NCBI GenBank assembly: GCA_036387475.1
Contig: DASVTR010000020.1
Location: forward strand, 124,001 to 188,000
Origin: DASVTR01 sp036387475
GTDB taxonomy: Bacteria; Acidobacteriota; Blastocatellia; Pyrinomonadales; Pyrinomonadaceae
DNA length: 64,000 nt
Direction of reading: 5' to 3'
This document shows, piece by piece, positions 43,692-53,091 of the stretch. The notes beneath the pieces are model-generated. The model was not told the origin of the DNA and did no database searches. It was given only the letters and a program-made list of their open reading frames with translations. Position 1 is the stretch's first letter. Each line of letters begins with the position of its first letter. The position numbers and the translations under genes are program-made.

Positions 43692-44651
43692 TGAATAATC
43701 CTTTGAACTGAAATATGCGACTCTCTGGTTCGCCCGTTTTATCGTTTATATCCGGTAGCCACCAATCGTATAGAGTAGCTTCGAAGAATAAAAGAGGAGG
43801 CTCTCGCTTTGCAAATGCGATGGCCTCCTCTTCGTGAAAGGAACTTTGTGATCTTAAATTAAGCCTTCAACGCCTTCTCGTCATGCCTTCGTTTCATAAA
43901 CTACAGACGACGGCTCGAACCACAGGAGATTCTTCTCTCCCTGCTCATCTTCAATCTCCAAAGCTTAGTCTCGTCCGCCAGCGCAGCACTTCGGTAGGAT
44001 TCGCTTCACGGCTATGATTGTATAAGTTTGACGACGAGAATCCGTCACGCTCTCGTTGCCCGGCATAACGTGAATGCGCGTCATGCCTTCGCGGTCGGCT
44101 TCAAGACTAAGACCAACCAGCGTCATGCCGCTTAAAGCCGCAAGCCACAGGTGCTGGTAGGGATGTGCAAATGCGGTGTACCTCTTCAACTGTGAGACAA
44201 GGACACCTCCACCGGTCTTGATGTTCTCGCATATGGCAGCCGTCGAATCCTGTGTTTATGAACGAGATGAAATGCCAAAAGTACGGAGCCGAGGTTCACG
44301 TTTCAGACTTGTCCGGCTTCGGTGAAGAAACCTATTTCCTCTATCGCTCGTAGAATAGGCGGCATACAAGCAGCACTTGATTGGTCGAAACCAGGGGCGG
44401 GGATATTAACGATAGCACTCGGCAGAATCCATCCAATCTGTCATGGGGCTTCGTGCGCGCGCCGCTGGCAAGGCTCTCTCGTTTGTGTTGTCGGACTGTA
44501 AAGATGGAGGAATTGTCGCCGATGTAATTTGCATCGAGAAGGGTCGCACCGAAGGACTCAAGCCCGGTGTTAACATTTCGTAGAACTAATCGTTATCAGT
44601 TAAGGGCGGCAATATCCAGAAAGTAACGACAAGAGTCGGAAGGAGAAGACA
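43692..44651. other. Gene-poor, apparently decayed region
   Basis: 960 bp without a credible gene. Visible are a hairpin AAGAGGAGGC / GCCTCCTCTT (43792-43832) that could terminate transcription; a frame of about 75 codons on the minus strand (43965-44189, TTG start, upstream stop, unknown product); and a plus-strand remnant near 44440-44583 reading DGGIVADVICIEKGRTEGLK before a stop. These look like broken gene ends. The last 40 bp contain the Shine-Dalgarno sequence of the next gene. Confidence 0.5.
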
Positions 44652-45956
44652 GTGAAGTCACGATTGCTAATTATCATCGCAGCGTTTTGTTTTTGTTTCT
44701 CAGCCGTCTTTGTTACGAGGTCTGCCAACATGGCTGCTTCGACTTCCGACTGGCCTCAGTGGCGAGGCCCGGAACGTAACGGAATATCGAAGGAGCGCGG
44801 ACTCCTTAAGCAATGGCCGAAGGAAGGGCCGAAACTGCTCTGGCAAGTGAATGACATAGGAGACGGCTATTCAACGCCGGTGGTCGTCGGAAAGCGGCTC
44901 TACCTAATGAGCAATCGTGGCATGGACAATGAGTTTGTTCAGGCTCTCTCAACACAGGATGGAAAACCTATCTGGACAACGCGCGTTGGCAACGTCGGCA
45001 ACCCGGATCAGAGTCCGCCTTACGCGAAGGCACGGTCTACTCCGACCGTTGACGGTGACTTCATATACGCGCTCGGCTCAGACGGCGACCTCGCCTGCCT
45101 CGAAGCCAAGAGCGGCAAGATTCGATGGCAGAAGAGCATTCGTAAAGAGTTTGGCGGCCAGCCGGGCACATGGGCCTACGCAGAATCTCCGTTGGTTGAT
45201 GGCGACGTTGTTGTCGTAACCCCCGGCGGCGCAGATGCCACTTTAGTGGCGCTTAACAAAAAGACTGGCGCGCTCATCTGGAAATCGGCGGTGCCGGGCG
45301 GCGACCCAGCGGGCTACGCATCGGCGATTGTCGTGCAAGGGGGCGGGCGCAAACAATACGTGCAGTTTTTGAGCAAGGGCATGGTCGGAGTTGACGCGAA
45401 GACGGGCCAGTTCCTCTGGCGCTACAAGGAGGTTGCCAAGGGGCCGGCGCAGTATTTCACGCCAATCGGGCGCGACGGGTATGTGTACGGCGGAGCACTC
45501 GGCGTCGGAGGCGGACTAGTTCGTCTAAAGGCGGACGGCGGCGGAGTCGCCGCAGAGCAGGTCTACTTCGAGCGCGGACTTCCGAACGGCATCGGTGGAG
45601 CAGTGCTGGTTGGTGACTATCTTTACGGCTCGGACATCGCTCCTGGGGAGTTGGTCGCCATCGAGTTCACGACGGGGAAGGTGAAATGGAAGGCCGAGAG
45701 TATCGGCAGGCTTTCGATTGCCTACGCCGACGGGCTTTTATATCTTCACGGATTGAATGGGGATTTCGCGTTGGCGGAGGCGACCCCTGAAGGCTATCGC
45801 GAAAAGGGCCGATTCACTCCGCCGAATCAGCCGAAGCATAAACAGGTTGGCCCATATCCTGAGATGTCGTTTGCGTATCCGGTTATTGCTAACGGGAGGC
45901 TGTATATTCGCGACCTGGGCACATTGTGGGCCTACGACATCAAGGCCAGCCGTTAG
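44652..45956 (+). CDS. Exported PQQ-binding-like beta-propeller protein
   Basis: A 434-residue secreted protein. The signal peptide (MKSRLLIIIAAFCFCFSAVF) is followed by the WPQWRGPERNGIS motif that opens many propeller proteins of this type. PQQ-like blades then repeat with the pattern YALGSDGDLACLEAKSGKIRW, LVALNKKTGALIWKS and VGVDAKTGQFLWR. No enzyme motif for a quinoprotein dehydrogenase is visible, so it is probably a binding or scaffold protein. The start is GTG with AAGGAG 7 nt upstream. Such proteins are common in Planctomycetes and Acidobacteria. It ends 12 bp before the tRNA-Lys remnant. Confidence 0.88.
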   Translation: MKSRLLIIIAAFCFCFSAVFVTRSANMAASTSDWPQWRGPERNGISKERGLLKQWPKEGPKLLWQVNDIGDGYSTPVVVGKRLYLMSNRGMDNEFVQALSTQDGKPIWTTRVGNVGNPDQSPPYAKARSTPTVDGDFIYALGSDGDLACLEAKSGKIRWQKSIRKEFGGQPGTWAYAESPLVDGDVVVVTPGGADATLVALNKKTGALIWKSAVPGGDPAGYASAIVVQGGGRKQYVQFLSKGMVGVDAKTGQFLWRYKEVAKGPAQYFTPIGRDGYVYGGALGVGGGLVRLKADGGGVAAEQVYFERGLPNGIGGAVLVGDYLYGSDIAPGELVAIEFTTGKVKWKAESIGRLSIAYADGLLYLHGLNGDFALAEATPEGYREKGRFTPPNQPKHKQVGPYPEMSFAYPVIANGRLYIRDLGTLWAYDIKASR

Positions 45957-45967
45957 ACACTGATAGC

Positions 45968-46008
45968 TTAACCAGCGCGTCGCAGGCTCGCGTCCTGCTC
46001 GACTCATC
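45968..46008 (+). other. Degenerate copy of tRNA-Lys 3' half (possible att remnant)
   Basis: Over 41 bp the sequence from TTAACCAG to CTCATC matches the 3' part of the tRNA-Lys gene at 40488 with five substitutions, including T-loop changes that would break a functional tRNA. Same orientation as the intact gene. A direct repeat of a tRNA 3' end 5.4 kb away is the usual trace of an integrated element. Confidence 0.7.
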
Positions 46009-46017
46009 AATCGAATC

Positions 46018-46057
46018 AAAAAGTTAATGGTATCCGCACGGATGCCATTAACTTTTT
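46018..46057. terminator. Bidirectional terminator
   Basis: A 19-bp stem with one T-G pair: AAAAAGTTAATGGTATCCG against CGGATGCCATTAACTTTTT, loop of two bases. A and T tracts on both sides allow termination in both directions. Confidence 0.88.
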
Positions 46058-46174
46058 CTGCCACTCTTCCTGCCCTTTAACGCTAACGGAATCGAGAGAG
46101 AAATAAAATTTTCGCTCCCTTTCATCTCTTAAAATGGTCATTTCGACATGAGATAGCTAGAGTAGCTGGATGCT

Positions 46175-46738
46175 TTAATTCCTTACGCGGTAAGCGATTT
46201 GGACGCAGCCGTTTTTGTGCACTGTGCAGTCGAGCAGTTCTAAATCGAGTTGCATGCCGATGTCCGGGAAGAGCGGAATACCTGAGCCGAGCAGGATGGG
46301 GTGAATGTTCAAACTGATTTCATCAACCAGCTTTTCCGCCAACAAACTTTTTGCCAACCCGCCGCCGCCCATCAACCAGATGTCTTTGCCTGCTTCCGAT
46401 TTCAGATTGCGGACGAACTCCCCGGCGTTGTCAGAGATGATGTTGACATCCTCATCCGGCGAGGGCTTCAGCGTGCGCGAGAAAACGTAGCTTTTCATGC
46501 CCCAGTTGGTTGAGCTTTTGCTTTTTGCTTTCTTACTTTTGCTTTTCCGCTTGTCGTCTGCGCCGTGGCCGACGGCGAATTCGTAAGTCTTTCGTCCGAG
46601 CAGAACCGCATCGATTGTCTTGAAAAATTCGCCCATGCCGTAATCCGTGCCGTCATTGAAAAGCCAATCGACTGCTCCGTCGCGCCGGGCAATGAAGTTA
46701 TCGAGACTATTGGCGACTAAGTATTTTACTTTGCGCAT
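46175..46738 (-). CDS. Dihydrofolate reductase / RibD C-terminal family protein
   Basis: A 187-residue protein with the DHFR-like fold of the RibD_C family: VKYLVANSLDNFIARRDGAV, DAVLLGRKTYEF, KDIWLMGGGGLAKSLL (the NADPH-binding GGGG) and DEISLNIHPILLGSG. A Lys/Ser-rich insert (KRKSKSKKAKSKSS) around residue 70 is unusual. Related proteins are stand-alone reductases of unknown substrate. The ATG at 46738 has AAGGAG six nt upstream; the one at 46744 directly touches it. Confidence 0.9.
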   Translation of the reverse strand: MRKVKYLVANSLDNFIARRDGAVDWLFNDGTDYGMGEFFKTIDAVLLGRKTYEFAVGHGADDKRKSKSKKAKSKSSTNWGMKSYVFSRTLKPSPDEDVNIISDNAGEFVRNLKSEAGKDIWLMGGGGLAKSLLAEKLVDEISLNIHPILLGSGIPLFPDIGMQLDLELLDCTVHKNGCVQIAYRVRN

Positions 46739-46859
46739 TCTCATCTCCTTATCTTAAACAGTAAAGATTTCAGTCGGTCGCTTCATGCCTGCTTCAGACA
46801 TGAATTGTAGCGTCTTAGTTTAAGAAAGACGGCGCGGCGTGTCTTGGCGTTTTTTGATA

Positions 46860-47678
46860 TTACTTTCGGGCGGCGTGGCGAGCGCGATGAGGCCGCATGA
46901 TCGTTTTGCAAGCGCCCGGCGACGTATTCGTGGTCTGGCGAAACTGTTTATAAAACCGGCTCAAATCATTGTAGCCCACGTCCTGCGAGACGTTGACGAT
47001 TTCTTCGCCCCTCGCCAGACGGAGCGGTGCGTCCGCCACTCTCAACTGGCGAAAATAGCTGCTCGGACTCATTCCGAAATCGCGTTTGAACTGGCGGGAG
47101 AGATGCTCGTGCGTTACGCCCAGCCGCGCACTGATGCGTGCGATTGACGGATAAACAAGATAGTTTTCGTCAATCAGTTTTTTCGCCTTGAGCGAGAGCA
47201 GAGACGGCTTCGGATTCATCTCAATCAATTGACGATGCTCGCCCGCATTTACAATCTCTATCGCTTGCGCTGCGCTGGAAGGAGGCGTGTTGCAGGCCGT
47301 TTCAAAAATAACCGGAGCAGATGTTAACCCTGCTGGTAAGACTTCAGTCGCGGCGATTCCTATGAGGCGTCCTTTAGCGTTTTTGAAACAAGGCTGAGCA
47401 ATAGAAAAAGGCGGGTAGAAGACTCCGAAACGTTTTGTGCCTGGGCGTATGTGCTCTTCTGCGCCCCTGATAAAAAAGTGCTCGCCCGCCATCAACTCGT
47501 AAAGCTCAAGCAGCCACGCCGCACACGTAATAACGGTGAAAGTGATAACGCCCCGGACTTTTAATTCGTCTACGAAGAGATACGAGCCATCGGGCAACAG
47601 TTTCGTCTGGCGGCGCGCAAGCCTCCCACCGTCTTTAAGCTCAACATGGAAATCAGAATTCTCTGGTTTGTTTCTCAT
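46860..47678 (-). CDS. AraC-family transcriptional regulator
   Basis: A 272-residue regulator. The C-terminal 100 residues carry the double helix-turn-helix of AraC/XylS: SIARISARLGVTHEHLSRQF and the second HTH with VGYNDLSRFYKQFRQ ending in TSPGA. The N-terminal part is a cupin-like ligand domain (LFVDELKVRG, GEHFFIRGAEEH). Ligand and targets unknown. The DHFR-like gene downstream on the same strand could be a target. Confidence 0.88.
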   Translation of the reverse strand: MRNKPENSDFHVELKDGGRLARRQTKLLPDGSYLFVDELKVRGVITFTVITCAAWLLELYELMAGEHFFIRGAEEHIRPGTKRFGVFYPPFSIAQPCFKNAKGRLIGIAATEVLPAGLTSAPVIFETACNTPPSSAAQAIEIVNAGEHRQLIEMNPKPSLLSLKAKKLIDENYLVYPSIARISARLGVTHEHLSRQFKRDFGMSPSSYFRQLRVADAPLRLARGEEIVNVSQDVGYNDLSRFYKQFRQTTNTSPGACKTIMRPHRARHAARK

Positions 47679-47719
47679 CCCCGAAATAAGCTCGCTCCGA
47701 CAGAAGACGCGCCGCTTCG

Positions 47720-48361
47720 TTAATTGCCCGAATGCTTCTTGACCACCTCAAACTCGAAGCGCAACTCCTTACCGCGAAAAATATAGCTCAAATAGAACTC
47801 CCAGAACTTGCGCGTGAAGCGAAGGGCGGGCCAGCGCTGATCCAGATTGACGAGGAATTCCAGACCGATGATGCGCCACAAATTTGCCAGCGAGACATAA
47901 CTGCGCACGAGTTTTAATTCAACGTCCGTATAAAAGGGAAAGAGCCTGCGATCCTGCATAAAGCAGTTGAAAGTATAGCTGTTGAAATGATTGCGATGCG
48001 TCGGGTCTGTGGGCCAATCGGGGTTTGAGTAATGTGGCGTCACGAGTTTGATGCGCCCGCCCGGTTTGGTAATCCGGTGCAGTTCAGAGATAAAAGCCAT
48101 CACGTCCGGCACGTGCTCGGCGACGTGGTGCGTAAAGATTTCATCAAACTCGTCGTCGGCGAACGGATAGGGCACGACGCCTAGATCGTGTATCACGTCG
48201 GCCTCGGTGCGCGGGTTAATGTCCATCCCGATTGCGCCCGGAAGTTTATTATTTCCGCAGCCAACGTCCAGTATCTTCTTAGGATTCTCGCCAGCCGCCG
48301 CGCGCTTCGTGTGCCTGCTCTCGGTTATCATTTCTTCGGTCAGCATCAAGAGAGATGTCAA
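47720..48361 (-). CDS. Class I SAM-dependent methyltransferase (second)
   Basis: A 213-residue methyltransferase: motif I KILDVGCGNNKLPGA, then GMDINPRTEADVIHDL, YPFADDEFDEIFTHHVAEHV and the KPGGRIKLVTPHYSNPD loop. The long C-terminal region with many aromatic residues (FWEFYLSYIFRGKEL) is typical of sugar or lipid methyltransferases next to cell-surface loci. The start could also be the ATG at 48331 (codon 11). It is on the same strand as the AraC gene, 41 bp upstream of it. Confidence 0.86.
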   Translation of the reverse strand: MTSLLMLTEEMITESRHTKRAAAGENPKKILDVGCGNNKLPGAIGMDINPRTEADVIHDLGVVPYPFADDEFDEIFTHHVAEHVPDVMAFISELHRITKPGGRIKLVTPHYSNPDWPTDPTHRNHFNSYTFNCFMQDRRLFPFYTDVELKLVRSYVSLANLWRIIGLEFLVNLDQRWPALRFTRKFWEFYLSYIFRGKELRFEFEVVKKHSGN

Positions 48362-48547
48362 TACGGTTTCTCTTTACATCTTATGTCAAGCGCCGTACGA
48401 TGTGAAACTTCTTGAAATCAAACGGAGCAATCGTCTTTACAAAATGCGTCTGCCGGGCCGTTGTGATAAGGTGCTCTCAGATGATGAACGGACGAGAGAC
48501 GCAGAAGACGTTCAAGCTATTTATTATAAGGGGGAGGGGTGAAGAAG

Positions 48548-48721
48548 ATGAGTGAAAATATGGGAACGGGTAGAGCCGTGGAAGACGAAGGACAGGCGAA
48601 CGAGGAAAAGAGTCCGGCGGAGAAGCTCGAAGGCGACAAACTGACAGGCTCTCTGACTCCCGGCGTGGAGAAGACGGAGAAGACGGAGATTAAAGAGGAA
48701 AAGAGTCCGAACACGGAATAA
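48548..48721 (+). CDS. Small charged hypothetical protein
   Basis: A 57-residue product, almost only Glu, Lys, Gly, Thr and Ser, with repeated EKTEKTEIKEEK-like segments and no hydrophobic core; probably disordered. ATG at 48548 follows GGGGAGGGGTGAAGAAG; a GTG at 48539 is an alternative. It is followed at once by a strong terminator, which makes it a complete small transcription unit and supports real expression. Family unknown. Confidence 0.55.
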   Translation: MSENMGTGRAVEDEGQANEEKSPAEKLEGDKLTGSLTPGVEKTEKTEIKEEKSPNTE

Positions 48722-48735
48722 ACTGCCAAGGGGAA

Positions 48736-48786
48736 AGAGCCGGAATCATCAAGCAGGTGTCAGAACCGCTTGATGATTCCGGCTCT
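48736..48786. terminator. Terminator between convergent genes
   Basis: A perfect 19-bp stem (AGAGCCGGAATCATCAAGC with its complement) around a 13-bp loop. It separates the small protein gene from the convergent kinase gene. Confidence 0.85.
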
Positions 48787-48815
48787 CTAGCCTATCGGTG
48801 AATCTCCCTTCGGAG

Positions 48816-51800
48816 TCAGCGAGGGTTGGCGCTTTCGGCAGCCGAGAGTGTTCTGGCAATGTCTGTGAAGCCCAGACGGTTCGCTAAATCCAGAGCCGTT
48901 TCACCGCTGCTATCCTGCGCGGAGAGGTCTGCGCCGTGTCGCAGCAGAAAGTCAACGGTCGCCCGCTGCTTATGCCTGACGGCGTACATCAGCGGAGTCC
49001 GCCCGTTGCGGTCACGCGCGTTGATGTCTGCGCCGCCCTGCAAGAGCGCTTCGGCCATCGGCAGGATGATACGATCAGGCCGGTATTCCATAGAGATCAA
49101 CATCAAAGCCGTGCGTTCCTCTTCGTCGCGCGCGTTTATGTCCGCGCCCCTGCTGAGCAATCGTGCTACAACGTTCTGACGCGGGTGCAGGTCATCCGCC
49201 GTTATCGTGCTGCCGTCAAAGAGGCCGCGATAACGCGCCGCGCTCAACAGCGCCGTTCCCTTGACCGTCTTCTCGTTGATGTCCGCCCCTTTTGAGAGCA
49301 GCAGGTCAATCGCTGCCGGTGAATAGATGGCCGCGACCATCAGCGGCGTGCGATTGTTTGAGTCCTGCACGCGAATATCCGCGCCGTGTTCGAGCAGCAC
49401 GCGCACAGACTCCGGGAAGTCTATGGTGATCGCGCTCATCAGCGGAGTCGTCGTCACGTCCGTTTTATACGGCGGCGTCCACCCGCGATTAAGCATCACA
49501 GGCGCGTTCACATCAGCGCCCTTGTCTAGTAGTAGCTCTATGATGGGCGCTCCCTGCTGCATGATTCTTCCGACATCCGGGTGATAGCCCATTGACCAAA
49601 GGGGCACGGGCACGCCCGAAGCATTAAACGCCTTGACCAGATTGACCGAGCCGTCTTCAACCGAAGAGGCCATTAGCTCCTTCTTCAAAAGCTGCCAGCC
49701 GGAGACGGCGAGGACGACGGCGCTGGCGAGCGCAATGGCTCTGCCGTGTGCAATGCGTGGCCGCTCCGGTTTCGGCGCGCTCGCGGGCGCTGATACTTCT
49801 GCAATAGTGCTCACACGCTCGCCGTCAATCTCGCGCGCCTTCATGTAGAGTACGGCATGCTCTATCGCTGTCCGCACCTGCAACAGGTTCAGACAAAAGG
49901 CCAGCAGCGTCATAAACGGCAACAAGATGACCAGCGCATCAACCATCGGAGGCCGCGGCGATGGCGTGCGCGCCACTACGTCAACCAACACGCCCAGCGT
50001 TGCCAGCGCCAATTGATAAACCAGCAGCGTGAACAAAACTGACGCCAGATGCAGCGCTCTGATGTCCAACACCAGCCGTCGCACATGCGCCGCCAGCCTT
50101 TTTGCTCTCTCAAGCGCCGCGCGCCCGCTGAGCTTTTCTGTAATTGCGAGCGGCAGCAATAGCAACGAATCGAAGTATGCCCTCCATCCATCGCGACGCA
50201 GCGACAGCAATTGGCGAAAACAATCGCCCACGCCGCTTAAGACCGCGCTTGCCAGCGGCGCGCTTTCCTTCCGCACTGCGCGGGAGATTGCTTTAGCGGT
50301 GTCGCTTGATTGAGCAGCGTCTGGAAGCTGTTCGACCAGGAGCGTGCAGGCGGCTGTCGTCGTGGCGTTGCCGTAAAGAGTCAAAAACAGCATGACGAGC
50401 CAGAGCAGGCTAAACACTATGAGCGACACAGCAGGCGACAACACGGGCAGCAACACCGCTCCGAGCAGAAGCAGCATGGCAAAACTTATGACGGGTGCGT
50501 GAACACGCGCCGCCGTCTTCAGAAAGAGCCACTTGTGCTTTTGATAGAGGGCGTGCGCCTCTCTGCGGATAGCGCTCTCGCCTTCAGCGCCCAGCCGCAG
50601 GGCGCACGCAAACGCACCGGCAGTCGCAGGCCGTCCCGCACGCTCCTTCGAGAGCGCGCCGTTGAGCGTTTCCCAGACCCCAGGGGGTAACCCCGGACGC
50701 TTCTCAGAGAGCGGCGGCGGCGGCATCTCTTTATGCTTGGAGAGCAAATCTGTCGTCGTGCCCGCGAACGGCGCTTCCCCGGCAAGCATTTGATAAGCGA
50801 TGACGCCGAGGCTGTAAATATCTGAGGCTGTATCAAGCCGCTCGCCGCGACACTGCTCCGGCGACATGTATGTCGGCGTGCCCAGAACCATCCCCGTGCG
50901 GCTGAACCAGTGCGGGGCGGTGCGCGTATCCAGTTGGCCGATGGTCGGTCGAGTCAATGCTCGTTCCGAGGCTTCGTCGTCGTCCACATCGGAAGCTTTT
51001 CGCTCGTCTGCGTTGTTGTTTAATGCCGCAGGCGTGGGCGGCGCGGAGAAGACGCGCAGGAGCGTGTGCGCTTCATCATCAGTTAAGACGCGCGTGCGGT
51101 TGGGAAGCGCACTTGCGGGCGGAGGCTGTGAGACGACGCCGCTCGCTTCATCCAATGTTACGTCGCGCAGCTTGGCAAGACCGAAGTCCAGCACTTTGAC
51201 TTGATAACCGCCGCGCTTGAGCGGCTCCAGCCAGATATTTTCGGGCTTGAGATCGCGATGCAGAATGCCTGCGTGGTGTGCTTCGTCAATGGCGCGGCAA
51301 ACCTGTTCGAGAATACTGACGACCTCTTCGAGCGCCAATTCCTTCTTCTCCTTCAATAAGTCTGCGAGCGTCAATCCCTCAAGATATTCCATCACGAGAT
51401 AGGCGACCGCGTGTGCTCCCGCCTGCGCCGACAAGCCGAAGTCCGTGACGTTGACGACGTTCGGGTGATTGAGCATCCCCGCGGCTTTGGCCTCGCGCTT
51501 GAAACGCTCTACGAACTCAGGATTCGCCATAAACTCAGGCGCGATAATCTTGATGGCGACGCGGCGGCCCGTGCCCTGATGCGTCGCGCGATAAACAGCG
51601 CCCATCCCGCCCTGCCCGCGCCGCTCCTCAATCAGATACTTACCGTCCAGCACTTGGCCCAACAGATAATCCGGCGGGCGCGTGTGATTCGCCGCTGCCT
51701 GCTCGTCGGCCTCGAACGCGCCAACAATCCGCCCCTGCCAGTCGCCAAACTGCCCCGCCAGATTTGTCCCGACTATTGGAGTCTCCATAAAGTCCTCGCC

Positions 51801-51950
51801 TTCCTCGTGCGACGCCAGAAGCGCGAGCGCTTCGTCTCTCAGCGACGCATCCCCGGCGCAACTGCGGCGGATAAACTCCGCGCGCTCACCCGGCGCAATC
51901 TCCAACGCCTGATGAAAGATTTGGTTGAGCTTTTCCCAGTCGTAGGTCAT
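48816..51950 (-). CDS. Membrane Ser/Thr protein kinase with ankyrin repeats
   Basis: About 1044 residues in four parts. A short N-terminal region (MTYDWEKLNQIFHQALEIAP) is typical of acidobacterial kinases. The kinase domain (about 95-440) has the glycine loop GQGGMGAVY, catalytic HRDLKPEN and DFGLAKL, interrupted by an acidic insert between DFG and the P+1 region GTPTYMSPEQCRGE. About six hydrophobic spans follow in two blocks (near 490-560 and 640-760). The C-terminus is five to six ankyrin repeats (TPLMVAAIYSPAAIDLLLSK). The start at 51950 was chosen because the longer frame overlaps the divergent sigma gene. Probably signals envelope state to partners bound by the ankyrin part. Confidence 0.92.
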   Translation of the reverse strand: MTYDWEKLNQIFHQALEIAPGERAEFIRRSCAGDASLRDEALALLASHEEGEDFMETPIVGTNLAGQFGDWQGRIVGAFEADEQAAANHTRPPDYLLGQVLDGKYLIEERRGQGGMGAVYRATHQGTGRRVAIKIIAPEFMANPEFVERFKREAKAAGMLNHPNVVNVTDFGLSAQAGAHAVAYLVMEYLEGLTLADLLKEKKELALEEVVSILEQVCRAIDEAHHAGILHRDLKPENIWLEPLKRGGYQVKVLDFGLAKLRDVTLDEASGVVSQPPPASALPNRTRVLTDDEAHTLLRVFSAPPTPAALNNNADERKASDVDDDEASERALTRPTIGQLDTRTAPHWFSRTGMVLGTPTYMSPEQCRGERLDTASDIYSLGVIAYQMLAGEAPFAGTTTDLLSKHKEMPPPPLSEKRPGLPPGVWETLNGALSKERAGRPATAGAFACALRLGAEGESAIRREAHALYQKHKWLFLKTAARVHAPVISFAMLLLLGAVLLPVLSPAVSLIVFSLLWLVMLFLTLYGNATTTAACTLLVEQLPDAAQSSDTAKAISRAVRKESAPLASAVLSGVGDCFRQLLSLRRDGWRAYFDSLLLLPLAITEKLSGRAALERAKRLAAHVRRLVLDIRALHLASVLFTLLVYQLALATLGVLVDVVARTPSPRPPMVDALVILLPFMTLLAFCLNLLQVRTAIEHAVLYMKAREIDGERVSTIAEVSAPASAPKPERPRIAHGRAIALASAVVLAVSGWQLLKKELMASSVEDGSVNLVKAFNASGVPVPLWSMGYHPDVGRIMQQGAPIIELLLDKGADVNAPVMLNRGWTPPYKTDVTTTPLMSAITIDFPESVRVLLEHGADIRVQDSNNRTPLMVAAIYSPAAIDLLLSKGADINEKTVKGTALLSAARYRGLFDGSTITADDLHPRQNVVARLLSRGADINARDEEERTALMLISMEYRPDRIILPMAEALLQGGADINARDRNGRTPLMYAVRHKQRATVDFLLRHGADLSAQDSSGETALDLANRLGFTDIARTLSAAESANPR

Positions 51951-52127
51951 ACGGCTCGCTTTGAGTTTCGGGGTTTGTGACGCGTGCCCCTCTCGTTGTA
52001 CTCTCATTTTACTCCGGCTCGTTTTGCGCGCGGCTCGCTTCTGCGTTTTTTGTCCTTCACTATAGATAGCGAGAAACGCCCATGTTTCCGCCCACCGCTC
52101 GCGAAAAAATTTCGGAGGTGAAGCAAA

Positions 52128-52709
52128 ATGTCGTCCAGATCGCAAGAGGTCAGCTTGCTGCTCGAACAGCACAGGCAGGGCCAGCCGGAGGCTTTCACGA
52201 AACTCCTGGCATTAGTATACGATGAGTTGCGCAGGCTGGCCGCTTACCAACTCCAAACAGAGCGCCCCGATCACACGCTGCAACCGACCGCGCTCGTACA
52301 TGAAGCTTACTTGCGGATTGCCGTTGAAGGGCAGCACATACAGTGGCAGAACAAGGCGCACTTCTTCGCGCTCGCAGCGCAGGTGATGCGGCACGTCCTC
52401 GTAGACCACGCCCGCGCGCACCGCACGGAAAAGCGTGGCGCAGGACAGACGAAAATCCCGCTTGAAGAAGCCGAACAACTTTCCGCCACAGCCAATCTCG
52501 ATTTGGTCTTGCTCGACGAAGCGCTCCGTGCGCTGGCCGAAAAGGACGAGCGCAAAAGCCGCATCGTCGAGCTACGCTATTTCGGCGGACTCTCCATCGA
52601 AGAGACAGCCGAAGTGCTCGGCCTCTCTCCAACCACCGTGCGCCGCGAGTGGACGCTAACCAAAGCGTGGCTGCGACGCGAGATGAAGAGCAAGGGTAAA
52701 GAGAAATAA
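52128..52709 (+). CDS. ECF-type sigma factor
   Basis: A 193-residue RNA polymerase sigma factor of the ECF type found divergent to Ser/Thr kinases in Acidobacteria and Planctomycetes. Region 2 reads AFTKLLALVYDELRRLAAYQ and AHFFALAAQVMRHVLVDHAR; region 4 has RIVELRYFGGLSIEETAEVL and LSPTTVRREW. No anti-sigma gene is adjacent; the divergent membrane kinase is the likely regulator. TTCGGAGGTGAAGCAAA is a strong Shine-Dalgarno sequence. The 178-bp divergent gap holds both promoters. Confidence 0.93.
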   Translation: MSSRSQEVSLLLEQHRQGQPEAFTKLLALVYDELRRLAAYQLQTERPDHTLQPTALVHEAYLRIAVEGQHIQWQNKAHFFALAAQVMRHVLVDHARAHRTEKRGAGQTKIPLEEAEQLSATANLDLVLLDEALRALAEKDERKSRIVELRYFGGLSIEETAEVLGLSPTTVRREWTLTKAWLRREMKSKGKEK

Positions 52710-52839
52710 TAGTATGGAACGACGCACAGACGGGGCGGTCTGTATTGCCTGCGCATTGACCAACCGCGATGATCTAGCTAAGTCGCGGCTGGTGGAGTAA
52801 CATTTAGCGTGCCTTAAATTCTTTGCTTGATAGCATCCG

Positions 52840-53091
52840 ATGAAGAAACAGAAGCTCTTACGTAAAGCGCTAACAAGCCCCAAGAACTTCCGTTTTAATG
52901 ACATGGTGACGCTGGTTGAGGCTTTTGGTTTTCGCTTAGCCCGCTCAAGTGGGAGCCATCATGTTTTTGTTCATCCAGAGATTGCAGAACTGGTTAACTT
53001 GCAAGAAGTTCAAGGTCAGGCCAAGCCTTATCAGGTCGGCCAGTTTCTTCATCTGGTCGAGCGCTATAATCTCAAACTCGGAGAAGAATAA
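52840..53091 (+). CDS. hicA: HicA-type mRNA interferase toxin
   Basis: An 83-residue protein of the HicA/YcfA family with a dsRBD-like fold: MVTLVEAFGFRLARSSGSHH with the catalytic-type His in GSHHVFVHP, and a terminal YQVGQFLHLVERYNL helix. HicA cleaves mRNA and is held by HicB. It overlaps the hicB start by 1 bp (TAATG). The hicAB pair is AT-richer than its surroundings and probably acquired. Confidence 0.88.
   Translation: MKKQKLLRKALTSPKNFRFNDMVTLVEAFGFRLARSSGSHHVFVHPEIAELVNLQEVQGQAKPYQVGQFLHLVERYNLKLGEE

Noticed and set aside
43965..44189. Minus-strand frame of 74 codons as a gene
   Set aside because: TTG start without a ribosome site, stop just upstream, no recognisable domain; treated as part of the decayed region.
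51951..52172. N-terminal extension of the kinase
   Set aside because: It would overlap the divergent sigma gene and its promoter; the ATG at 51950 begins the typical MTYDWEKLN start.
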